From contig CAIMEY010000060.1 in the NCBI GenBank assembly GCA_903840165.1, positions 1 through 64,000 of the forward strand: a DNA stretch of 64,000 nucleotides. Direction: 5' to 3'. Origin of the DNA: an uncultured Myxococcales bacterium (GTDB taxonomy: Bacteria; Myxococcota_A; UBA9042). Under the pieces are notes generated by a model. That model was not told the DNA's origin and did not search any database. It worked only from the letters and a program-made list of their open reading frames with translations. Each line of letters opens with the position of its first letter. Position 1 is the first letter of the stretch. Shown here piece after piece: positions 35,824 to 43,956 of this stretch. The position numbers were made by a program, and so were the translations under genes.

Positions 35824-38106
35824 ATGGTGCGGCTCAAACGGCTCAAACGGCTCAAACAATGGCTCCAGATCTTGGCTGGGCTGACCCTGGGCCTGGTGTG
35901 CATTCCGGCTTCTGCCGCTAATTTCGCGACGTTGCAGCTTGATGGCGCGCTGCTGTCAGCCGGCGGTGGACCGGTGGTCGATGGCGATTATGGCCTCACC
36001 TTTAGCATTGAGGCCTCGGACAAGGTAGGCGACCCGTCGCTGTGGGCTGAAGGACCGGTGATCCTCACCGTCAAGTCGGGGCAGTTTCATTACGCCCTGG
36101 GGTCCAAAGTCGCACTGACGCCCCAACTCCTTGCGCCAGCAGGACAATTTGCTGATCGCTGGTTGACTGTGCAGGTGGGCAATGACCCTCCGCTAGCGCC
36201 CGTAGCCCTGAGGGCGGTGCCTGCTGCCTTGGTGGCTCAGGCTGCGAATTCCTTGCAATGTTCGGGATGTATCACGGCGGCGAACCTCGACCCCGCAGCG
36301 CTCAAGGACTTTGCCAAGACAACGGATCTCAGCGCTTACGCCAAGTCCAGTGATCTTCAGGCTTATGTCAAGGCAGCCGAATTGGCCGCCGTCGCCAAGT
36401 CAGGCAGCTACCTGGACCTTAAAGACACGCCTGATCTCAGTGCTTTTGCGCAAAAGGCGGGCCTTGCGACTGTGGCGACTACAGGTGCCTATGCCGACCT
36501 AGCAGGCAAGCCGACCCTGGCTAATGTTGCAATTTCTGGTAATTATTCGGATTTAAACGGCAAGCCCGCCCAGGCCAAGCTCGGCACGGCGTGTGGCTCG
36601 AACCTCGTGGTCAACGGCCTTGCCGCAGACGGTAGTCTCCAATGTGTGGCCGCCATGGACCCCAAAGCCCTGCCGGCAGACGGTTTAGCCCAAGTTTCCA
36701 ATGGCTTGCTGACCGACCAGTTCACCGACGTCGTCAACGGCAGCGGCGTCATCGCGATCAAGGACTATTACCCACCAGGCGTCGCAGACATCATCAACTT
36801 CCCCGATATCGGCGTAGCGCAAGCGTTTTCGGTCGATGTCGACATCAGCAACTCCGACCTCAGCAAGCTGACCGTCACCCTGACAGATCCCAACAATGTC
36901 AACTACGTCCTGTTCAATGGTGCCACGCCCGGCGCCTCCCTCAAGGCCAGCTATCCCAAGACCGCGACGGTCTCTGGCGATCTCAGCACCTGGTTGGGCA
37001 AAAATCCCAAAGGAAAGTGGTACTTGACGGTCATTGACAACAGCTTTGTCGCGCCCGGTGCCCAGTTCGACGGTGCCATCAACAGTTGGTCCATCAGCCT
37101 GCAAACCTTGTCCAACAAGAAGGTAGCCTCAACCGGCATCTTCGTCGCCCAAGGCGGCTTCAAGTATCCCGTGGCCCCGAGCGACCCCGTGGTCTGCGAC
37201 GGGTCGATGGCCGGCTACGCGTATTTGAATAGCAAAGTCAACGTCTTGTACATCTGCAACGGCACGGCCTTCTTCCCGATTGCCCTGACACCGTCTGGCA
37301 CCGTCGGCAATCCGGGCACCAGCTGCAAGGACATTCAATCCAAGAATCCTGTGGCAGCAGACGGGGTTTACTGGATCAACCCGGGAGGCAGTTCCTTCCA
37401 AGTGTTCTGCGACATGACCACGGCCGGCGGCGGCTGGACCCTGGTCATGACCGTGCATCCCCAAGACGGCAGCGTTGTGTCCTTTACCAACACGACCTTT
37501 TGGCAGTCGGACAAGGAATACGGCTCCATCGCCAACAAGTTCAGTAATGATTACAAGAGTCCTGCGTCCTACCTGATCACTGGCGCAGCCGTGATGGTGC
37601 AGGTCGCCGGGGCTGGAGACGCTGGTGCCATCACCGGTTGGAAGGCCTGGAACATGGTGCCCAAGCCCTTTGACACCTTCTTTGACGCCGCGGCCAACAC
37701 GACGCAGACGGTCAGCGTCATCGGCTCGGACGTCAGCAAGGTCTATCCCTACGAGCCTTTGATCAAGAACGGCAATCAGTTGCAGTCCAACCGCTTGCTC
37801 AATCCCAACAATGACCGAGTGCGCCTCGGTGTGGATGGCTACAGCGCCCAGGGCGACGACAATCAGCCCGGCCTCGGTACGCAAATGAATGAGTCCATCT
37901 GCGGTGTTGGCGTCAACTGCTACCGCTACCGCGACGTGGAACTATGGGTCAACAGCAACAGCAACCTGTGGTGCACGCCCCCGGGCGACGGCAGCTACGG
38001 CTGGATAGGCACCGACGGCGGCTGCGGCAGCAACTGCGGCCCTTGTGAGGGGACCAAATCGCCTCCCTATACGCCGTATTGGACCTACCGCATGTACGTG
38101 CGCTGA
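35824..38106 (+). CDS. Secreted fibre-like protein with P-domain and fibrinogen-like C-terminus
   Basis: Exported protein of about 760 residues. The ATG at 35824 is preceded by GGGAGG at 35813-35818 with five bases between. A basic n-region (RLKRLKRLK) and a hydrophobic core lead to a signal cleavage near PASAAN. An N-terminal beta domain (LDGALLSAGGGPVVDGDYGLTF) is followed by repeats of the pattern VAxSGxYxDLxxxPDL with an AYAK-type helix between them (about residues 165-250), as found in phage tail fibres. A proprotein-convertase P-domain follows (IAIKDYYPPGVADIINFP to INSWSISLQTL), then a fibrinogen-like domain: SCKDIQSKNPVAADGVYWINP, FQVFCDMTTAGGGWTLV, and a Cys-rich tail. A convergent paralogue lies at 38530-40761. 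Fibrinogen-like domains bind acetylated sugars or proteins, so adhesion or recognition at the cell surface is the likely role. Confidence 0.85.
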   Translation: MVRLKRLKRLKQWLQILAGLTLGLVCIPASAANFATLQLDGALLSAGGGPVVDGDYGLTFSIEASDKVGDPSLWAEGPVILTVKSGQFHYALGSKVALTPQLLAPAGQFADRWLTVQVGNDPPLAPVALRAVPAALVAQAANSLQCSGCITAANLDPAALKDFAKTTDLSAYAKSSDLQAYVKAAELAAVAKSGSYLDLKDTPDLSAFAQKAGLATVATTGAYADLAGKPTLANVAISGNYSDLNGKPAQAKLGTACGSNLVVNGLAADGSLQCVAAMDPKALPADGLAQVSNGLLTDQFTDVVNGSGVIAIKDYYPPGVADIINFPDIGVAQAFSVDVDISNSDLSKLTVTLTDPNNVNYVLFNGATPGASLKASYPKTATVSGDLSTWLGKNPKGKWYLTVIDNSFVAPGAQFDGAINSWSISLQTLSNKKVASTGIFVAQGGFKYPVAPSDPVVCDGSMAGYAYLNSKVNVLYICNGTAFFPIALTPSGTVGNPGTSCKDIQSKNPVAADGVYWINPGGSSFQVFCDMTTAGGGWTLVMTVHPQDGSVVSFTNTTFWQSDKEYGSIANKFSNDYKSPASYLITGAAVMVQVAGAGDAGAITGWKAWNMVPKPFDTFFDAAANTTQTVSVIGSDVSKVYPYEPLIKNGNQLQSNRLLNPNNDRVRLGVDGYSAQGDDNQPGLGTQMNESICGVGVNCYRYRDVELWVNSNSNLWCTPPGDGSYGWIGTDGGCGSNCGPCEGTKSPPYTPYWTYRMYVR

Positions 38107-38529
38107 GTCTGCAGCGCGCAGCCGTTCCACGCCGACGCATGGGCGGCGAGGCCGCGGGCCTGTCGACGAATTCCCTGTCAGAATCGATAGTCGCTTGGCT
38201 GCGGTCGCTGCAGATGCGCGTCCCTGTGCCTTACGACGTGTACGAGGGGAGGACGCACTTCGGCCGTTCGGGCGGCGCACCCCGCTGAAACTAGAAGCAA
38301 ACACTGTATCTCGAACACGCAAGGAGCTTTGGGTTTGGGGTACTGGTTGGCAGCCAAGGCAAGCTGTCGGTCGGTGAAGTCCCTGTAAACGTGTTCTAAT
38401 GCCTGGATTTGGCTCTGTGCGACTTGGCTAGGCGCGATTTGGCTAGGAAAAGAGGTCCCTGCGCGTCAGGTTCTACGCGCTGGTGAACGTGCAACTGAGG
38501 TCCTAAGGCCCCGGGTCCAAGCGAGCGCG
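38107..38529. other. Convergent intergenic region with three short direct repeats
   Basis: 420 bases between the ends of the two paralogous genes; no gene supported. Three direct copies of GA(T/C)TTGGCT occur at 38406-38414, 38421-38429 and 38436-38444, each 15 bases apart; the last two continue with AGG. No clear terminator hairpin with a T tract was seen, although both genes end here. Confidence 0.5.
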
Positions 38530-40761
38530 CTAGCGAACGTACCACCAGCCGTCGTGGTTCCAGCTGTCGTTGCCGCCCATCCCCGAGCCCCAGTAGTTGC
38601 CATAGGTACTGTTACCATTGAATAAAACTAAGTAGGCAGCGTTGCCGGCCGTGCGCGTGTACCAACTGCCGCCGTCGCACGAGTTGCTGGTGCCGCCGGC
38701 TGTGAAGCTGCCGGTCAGGTTGGTGCGGTAGGAAAAACCGTTGCTTAGGCCCGAGCACGGAACGGGGCCGAAATTGAAGCCGGGGTGGCCGATGGTGTAC
38801 TGGTAGAACACGATTTTGTTGCTGTTCTTGGCGGCCGTGGGATCGGCGATGTCCAAGGTGACCATCATCGAGGTGTGGTTCAACAGGGCCAAGATGTTGC
38901 CGCCCTTGGAATAGGTGGTGCCGTCATCGACGCGGTCGGTGCGGTAATTGCCTGAACTTGTTTGGAAAAGTGTCCCGCCGACGTAGTCGTTGTTGGAGTG
39001 GGCAAAGAAGGTCCAGCCGCCGCCATCGGTGGTCTGGTCGCAGAAGACCTGGAAGGCGTCTGCGGTGGATCCGCCATTGGGATCAATCCAGTAAATGCCA
39101 TCGCCCGCCGCGGGAACGGCTGCCTTGATGGCTTTGCAGTCCTGTGCGGCCGCGCCCTGCGAGGAGCCGTCTGGGCCAGTGATGGCGACCCAGACGTTGC
39201 CGTTGCAGCCCTGGAAGGACTTGCCGGTCCAGCGTAAGGCTCCGGCATTGCTGGCGGTACAGGCGCCGTTGTCCGTGCCGACTTGCACGCTGCCATCGAC
39301 AATGAGGTTGCCTTTGACCTCGATCTTCTTGGTGGAAAGGGTCTGCAGGCTGATGGACCAGGCGTTGACTTGGCCGTCGTTCTTGATGTTGTTGAAGCTG
39401 TTGTCGGTCACACTTAAGTACCACTTTCCAGTGGGATTTTTGCCGACCCAAGCGGTTAGATCGCCGCTGGCCGTGGCCGTGGGCGGGTAGGATGCCTTGA
39501 GCGACGCGCCCTTGACGCCGCAACTGGCGTAAGGTTTGCCGCCGCCATCGACGCCGCCGCAGATGACGAACTTGGTGTTGGCGGGATCTGTAACCGTAAT
39601 CGCAAGTTGGCTGAGGTCGCTGTTGGTGATGTCGAGGTTGATGGTGAGGCCTTGGGCAAGGCCAATGTCCGGGAAACTGATAATGTCGCTCACGCCTGGC
39701 GGATAGTAGTCTGGAATCGCGAGGTTGGCTGAGCCGGCAGAGGTGTCGACAAACTGGTTGTAGATGAGGCCGTTGGAGATTTCATCAATACCATCAGGTG
39801 GTAAGGCCTTGGGGTCCATGGCTACCACGCAGTCGTAGCTGCCGTCGATCTTGATGCCGCGCAGCACAAGGCCCGAGCCGCATTGGGCACCGAGCTTGGG
39901 TAGAACCGGGTTGCCCACTAAATCTGCATACTTGCCGGTGGTGGCGACATTGGCCAAGTTGGCCGCCTTGGCATAAACACCGAGGTCTGGCGCACCCTTG
40001 AGGTCGGCGTAATTGCCGCTAGTTGCAACGGTGGCAAGGGCCGAAATCTGGGCAAAAACGCTGAGATCGGGATAGCCAACTAAGTCGGTGTAAAAGCCCG
40101 AGCTAGCGACTTTGGCGAGGTTGGCTGACTTGGCATAGGCCGACAGGTCAGGTCCTCCCTGTAAATCTGAGAAAAGTCCAGAGGTTGCGACCTTAGATAA
40201 CGAAGATGTCTTGGCGTACCCGACCAAATCCGGGCCGCCTTGCAGGTCGGAAAACTGACCGGATGTCGCGACCTTGGCTAGGTCAGCAGCCTTGGCATAG
40301 GCAGACAGCAGCTTGGGATCGAGCTGAGCGGCGCCAATGCAGCCAGAACAGTCTACATTTTCAGCGGTTTGCGCGCGCATAGCCAAGGGCGTGGCGGCGA
40401 TGCGCACCGGCGGCATGAGGTCGGTACCGACCAGGACTGTCAGCCAAAGCTCTGGTGTTTTCAATACTTGCTGCGTCAATGGCACTATGGTGCCGAGGTC
40501 GTAGCTAAAGACGCCATTTTTTACGGCAACTTGCACTGGACCTTCCAGCGAGAGCTTGTTGCCGTTGGCATTCTTGTCGGTCAGCGTGAACATCACAGCG
40601 TAATTGCCGTCTGGCACCGGCCCGCCTCCCGTAGCGGAGAGAAAGCCTTGAACCGGCGCAATTAGGGGCACGTCCGCCAAGGCCTGCAAGGGCCAAGTCA
40701 GTAGCGCCGCAGCCAGTGTCGCGCGAAGTAACGCTTTAGAACCAAACGATTTAGCCAACAT
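38530..40761 (-). CDS. Secreted fibre-like protein with P-domain and fibrinogen-like C-terminus (paralogue)
   Basis: Paralogue of the gene at 35824-38106, 743 residues. The ATG at 40761 follows GGAGG, and a signal peptide ends near LQALADVP. The N-terminal beta domain (FLSATGGGPVPDGNYAVMF) and CSGCIGAAQLDP joint match the paralogue (CSGCITAANLDP). Five fibre repeats of about 26 residues follow, against about three there, with the motif K-V-A-T-S-G-x-F/Y-x-D-L-x-G-x-P-D-L. The P-domain begins at LAIPDYYPPGVSDIISFP and ends with VNAWSISLQTLS; the fibrinogen-like domain starts at DCKAIKAAVPAAGDGIYWIDP and contains FQVFCDQTTDGGGWTFF. The C-terminus, ending GGNDSWNHDGWWYVR, differs strongly from the paralogue, so ligand binding has probably diverged while the shaft and mid-domains are kept. 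Confidence 0.85.
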   Translation of the reverse strand: MLAKSFGSKALLRATLAAALLTWPLQALADVPLIAPVQGFLSATGGGPVPDGNYAVMFTLTDKNANGNKLSLEGPVQVAVKNGVFSYDLGTIVPLTQQVLKTPELWLTVLVGTDLMPPVRIAATPLAMRAQTAENVDCSGCIGAAQLDPKLLSAYAKAADLAKVATSGQFSDLQGGPDLVGYAKTSSLSKVATSGLFSDLQGGPDLSAYAKSANLAKVASSGFYTDLVGYPDLSVFAQISALATVATSGNYADLKGAPDLGVYAKAANLANVATTGKYADLVGNPVLPKLGAQCGSGLVLRGIKIDGSYDCVVAMDPKALPPDGIDEISNGLIYNQFVDTSAGSANLAIPDYYPPGVSDIISFPDIGLAQGLTINLDITNSDLSQLAITVTDPANTKFVICGGVDGGGKPYASCGVKGASLKASYPPTATASGDLTAWVGKNPTGKWYLSVTDNSFNNIKNDGQVNAWSISLQTLSTKKIEVKGNLIVDGSVQVGTDNGACTASNAGALRWTGKSFQGCNGNVWVAITGPDGSSQGAAAQDCKAIKAAVPAAGDGIYWIDPNGGSTADAFQVFCDQTTDGGGWTFFAHSNNDYVGGTLFQTSSGNYRTDRVDDGTTYSKGGNILALLNHTSMMVTLDIADPTAAKNSNKIVFYQYTIGHPGFNFGPVPCSGLSNGFSYRTNLTGSFTAGGTSNSCDGGSWYTRTAGNAAYLVLFNGNSTYGNYWGSGMGGNDSWNHDGWWYVR

Positions 40762-40815
40762 CGAGACCTCCAGACAGACACGTCACTGTGGCCGATTTTG
40801 CCGCAGGCCGCAAGG

Positions 40816-42051
40816 TCAAGGAACAACGCTACGCGCCCACTGCCTCAGCCAGTCCAGCGCCGTGTAGGCGACCAAAACCTTGAAGCGGTCGCGCGTTAAA
40901 CCTTTGAAATGTAGGGTTTCGACGCGTTCGTGGCCGTCGCTGACCAGAGCGATGCACACGGTGCCAACGGGCTTTTCGGCCGAGCCGCCATCGGGCCCGG
41001 CAACGCCAGAAGTTGCAATCGCTACGCGGCTTTGGGCCAAGTCTTTCGCGCCACGCGCCATGGCCAACGCGACCGGCTCAGAGACGGCACCGTGGCTGGC
41101 CAAAAGCTCTGGCTGGACGGATAGAAGCTGTATTTTAGCGCTATTGGCGTACGTTACCGCGTCGAGCAGCAGGGTGTGGCTGGCGCGCGGCACCTCGGTC
41201 AGCAAGTGGCCGATGAGCCCGCCGCTGCACGATTCCGCCACAGCCAAGGTGGCATCGATGGCCCGTAGGGCGCGCAACACCGCAGCTGCAAACGATTCTT
41301 CGCGGTCCTGACTAAAGATGTACGGCCCGAGGGCTTGCCGCACCTCCGCGCACAAGGCGGCAAAATCAGCGTCACTGGTTAAGGCGCTCAATTCCAAGCG
41401 GATCTGCGGCCATGTCGGCAGCGAGCGCATCTTGGCGCAGGCGTAGTGGGGCAGGAGACTCAGCAGGCCCTGCATGGTGCTTTCGGGTAGGCCAACTAGG
41501 CGAAATGTCGTTTCTTTACGCGGCGCAGAGGCCAGATGCAGCCGGTCCAGCCAAGCATCGAGGTGGTCGTCCAACATCGCGCGGAACTCGCGGGGAACAC
41601 CTGGCAGGCACGTAATGACCAACTGCTTGTCTTGCAAGAAAAATCCCGGCGCGGTGCCGTGGTCATTCGTCACGGCCTCAGCGCCCTGGGGCAGGTCGGC
41701 TTGGCGCAGGTTACACGGGTCCATTTTGCGCCCAAGTCGATTGAATCGCTCCGTAATTGCCGCCACGCAGGCTTGGTCGCGCCCCAGGCCAAGGCCCAGG
41801 CTTGTCGCCAAGGCTTGGCGGGTAAAGTCGTCGTCCGTCGGCCCGAGGCCCCCACTGACAATGAGCCACGTTGGCTGTGCGCGAACACTGGCAATCGTCG
41901 CGGCAATTTGGGCAAGATCGTCGCCAACCAGGCGCACTTCCTGCAGCTGAAGGTGGCGCTTTTGCAGTTGCGCCGCTAGCGCCTGTCCATTGCCTTCGCG
42001 CGTTTCGCCGCGCAATAGCTCATCGCCGATGGCCATCATCACGATACGCAT
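40816..42051 (-). CDS. cinA: CinA: nicotinamide-nucleotide amidase / competence-damage protein
   Basis: Two-domain cytoplasmic enzyme of 411 residues from the ATG at 42051 (frame open to 42132 but without motif support). The N-terminal COG1058/MoaB-like domain has AIGDELLRGETREGN, SGGLGPTDDDFTRQALA and LPGVPREFRAML, corresponding to the ADP-ribose pyrophosphatase part in bifunctional CinA. The C-terminal PncC domain, which hydrolyses nicotinamide mononucleotide to nicotinate mononucleotide in NAD salvage, shows AESCSGGLIGHLLTEVP, TYANSAKIQLL, HGAVSEPVA and TSGVAGPDGGSAEKPVGTV. Length and order are those of full-length CinA. In many bacteria it neighbours recA; here the adjoining genes are the fibre paralogue (54 bases downstream) and a divergent GNAT-peptidase pair. 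Confidence 0.95.
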   Translation of the reverse strand: MRIVMMAIGDELLRGETREGNGQALAAQLQKRHLQLQEVRLVGDDLAQIAATIASVRAQPTWLIVSGGLGPTDDDFTRQALATSLGLGLGRDQACVAAITERFNRLGRKMDPCNLRQADLPQGAEAVTNDHGTAPGFFLQDKQLVITCLPGVPREFRAMLDDHLDAWLDRLHLASAPRKETTFRLVGLPESTMQGLLSLLPHYACAKMRSLPTWPQIRLELSALTSDADFAALCAEVRQALGPYIFSQDREESFAAAVLRALRAIDATLAVAESCSGGLIGHLLTEVPRASHTLLLDAVTYANSAKIQLLSVQPELLASHGAVSEPVALAMARGAKDLAQSRVAIATSGVAGPDGGSAEKPVGTVCIALVSDGHERVETLHFKGLTRDRFKVLVAYTALDWLRQWARSVVP

Positions 42052-42170
42052 AGGTTTTTCCTCACAGCGTCGACAATCCCGCCCTAAGCATAGCGCATGC
42101 CGCCTTGAGGAACAGCCCGGCGCGCGGTACAAAGGGGAAATCGCGCCGTTGTGGTCGCGCAGAGCCCGTC

Positions 42171-42785
42171 ATGACCGAATCCGTCAAGCCGCACTCGACG
42201 CACAAGAACGCCCTTCATGCCTTGGAAATTCGCGACATGACCATTGCCGACCTAGCGGCCGTGTATGCGATGGGCGAGGACCTGTTCACGGCCGAGCGCT
42301 GGCAATCCCTGTATCGCACCTGGGATCAGTACGCCTTGGCGACCCATTTCGCTGCAGATAGCGAGACTTGCCTTGTGGCGGAACTCGATGACCGCGTGGT
42401 GGGCTTTGCCGTGGGCACTCTGCTGGAAAAGCCTGGAACCGCATGGACATACGGGTACTTGGTATGGCTTGGCGTACAGCCCGGACATGCGCGCCTGGGC
42501 GTCGGAGCCAAGTTGGTGGCGGAACTGCAGGACCGTTTCATCGAACTAGGCGCGCGGATGATTCTGGTAGACACCGACACGGATAACCGCCCAGCGATTG
42601 CATTTTTTGGCACGCAGGGCTATCAACCTGATACGCAGCACGTCTACCTGTCCAAGGACCTGACCTACGATCCTGATTACATAGATTTTCATCGTCAGGG
42701 TCGCATCGCTGATCGGCCTGGAGGCTTGGACGGGGCCCGCAAACGGGCGGCTCGTCTCAAGAAGAGGGCCCATCGTCATGGCTAA
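42171..42785 (+). CDS. GNAT-family N-acetyltransferase
   Basis: Acetyl-CoA-dependent N-acetyltransferase of 204 residues. The ATG at 42171 is the first before the domain; the longer frame from 42105 has no support. The GNAT core is clear: IRDMTIADLAAVYAMGEDLF at the start, CLVAELDDRVVGFAVGTLL (strand beta 4), the acetyl-CoA binding V-x-x-x-x-R/Q-x-x-G-x-A segment as VQPGHARLGVGAKLVAEL, and the C-terminal NRPAIAFFGTQGYQPDTQHVYL. It most resembles RimI-like acetyltransferases acting on protein amino termini, but substrate cannot be assigned. A basic C-terminal extension (RKRAARLKKRAHRHG) might contact RNA or an acidic partner. The last eight bases overlap the ATG of the M20 peptidase gene, so the two are translationally coupled. 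Confidence 0.9.
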   Translation: MTESVKPHSTHKNALHALEIRDMTIADLAAVYAMGEDLFTAERWQSLYRTWDQYALATHFAADSETCLVAELDDRVVGFAVGTLLEKPGTAWTYGYLVWLGVQPGHARLGVGAKLVAELQDRFIELGARMILVDTDTDNRPAIAFFGTQGYQPDTQHVYLSKDLTYDPDYIDFHRQGRIADRPGGLDGARKRAARLKKRAHRHG

Positions 42786-43950
42786 GCTCGCCGCGCAACT
42801 GCATGAGGTTCTGCGGCAATTGGTGCCTCAGCGCCTTGAGCAAGGCCTGCTGGCGGCGGTCAATGCGTACAGCCCGACCTTTGAGGAACAGCCGGCGACA
42901 GAGATTTTTGCCCTGCAATGTCAAGAGGCTGGGCTGGTCGTCCAGAGGCAGGAAGTGCCCCATCCCCAAGGAGGTGCACCTCGCCATAACCTCCTGATTC
43001 AGTTGGGGCCTCAGCCTCTGGGCCTGGTCTTGGTGGGCCATGTGGACACCATTGTCGCTGGCACGGGTGAAATGGCCTTCACTGGCGCGCAGTTGCAGGG
43101 CGATGTCCTGACGGGCCTGGGCGCTGCCGACATGAAGGGCGGCTGCGTGGCAATGATCGAGGCAATGCGGGCGCTCAAGGCCTCTGGCGTCACGCTGGAC
43201 CGCGGCGTGGCTTTGGCGCTGGTAGTGGGCGAGGAAGAGTACGGCGATGGCTCTGCGGCCCTGCCAGCCGACCTGGTGGCTCCCCTGGTCCTGGTGGGCG
43301 AGCCGACGTCCATGCAGCCCTGTGTTCGCCATTTTGGCTATTTAGAACAGCGACTTGCCGTACATGGCGAAAGGGCCCATGCGGCCCTGTCGGCGCAGGG
43401 AGGCAGTGCCATCCACGGGATGCTGGCGTGGTTGCTCAGCGTTCTCGATGGCTTTGCAGCGGCCTATCCGGGTGGGCAGGTCGCGGCCAATCCACGGCTG
43501 ATTCGCGGCGGCGACTCGCTGTTTGTCGTGGCGGAACATTGTGAAGCCTTGCTCGATATTCACTGGCATCCCGACCTTGACCCGCAAGTGCTTATTCGGC
43601 ATCTAGAAACGCTGCGGGCAGCCAGTGCCGTGAATCATCCGCCATGCCGCTTTGAGCGCGAAACCCTCTTTCAATCCAATGCCTTTGCCTATCATCACAC
43701 TGACCCGCGCATGGCGCCGGCTCAAGAGGCGATGGCGGCCACGCATATTCCATGGCAACCTAGCGAATTTCCTTCGCATTCTGACGCTGGCCTATTCCAT
43801 GAACGCGGTGCCCTGACCCTGGTCTGTGGCCCAGGCGCTCTGACTGCCGCCCATGCAGCGGGAGAGTCCGTCACGATGCAAGAAGTCTTGAAAGCCGCGG
43901 AGTTCTACGCCGCCTGTGCGGTCCTGGCGTGTGGAGAGACCGCGGCCTAG
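42778..43950 (+). CDS. M20-family metallopeptidase / deacylase
   Basis: Dinuclear zinc amidohydrolase of 390 residues in the ArgE/DapE/carboxypeptidase G2 clan. Metal ligands are in place: His in VLVGHVDTIV, the bridging Asp in GLGAADMKGG, Glu-Glu general base and ligand in VVGEEEYGDG, the acidic ligand in VGEPTSM and the last His in TAAHAAGESV. The dimerisation (lid) domain lies between about residues 185 and 295 (RLAVHGERAHAALSAQGGSAI). The substrate, probably an N-acylated amino acid or small peptide, is undetermined. Coupling by overlap to the preceding N-acetyltransferase gene is notable because the pair could add and remove an acyl group; this is inference from order only. Confidence 0.92.
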   Translation: MAKLAAQLHEVLRQLVPQRLEQGLLAAVNAYSPTFEEQPATEIFALQCQEAGLVVQRQEVPHPQGGAPRHNLLIQLGPQPLGLVLVGHVDTIVAGTGEMAFTGAQLQGDVLTGLGAADMKGGCVAMIEAMRALKASGVTLDRGVALALVVGEEEYGDGSAALPADLVAPLVLVGEPTSMQPCVRHFGYLEQRLAVHGERAHAALSAQGGSAIHGMLAWLLSVLDGFAAAYPGGQVAANPRLIRGGDSLFVVAEHCEALLDIHWHPDLDPQVLIRHLETLRAASAVNHPPCRFERETLFQSNAFAYHHTDPRMAPAQEAMAATHIPWQPSEFPSHSDAGLFHERGALTLVCGPGALTAAHAAGESVTMQEVLKAAEFYAACAVLACGETAA

Positions 43951-43956
43951 GCATCC

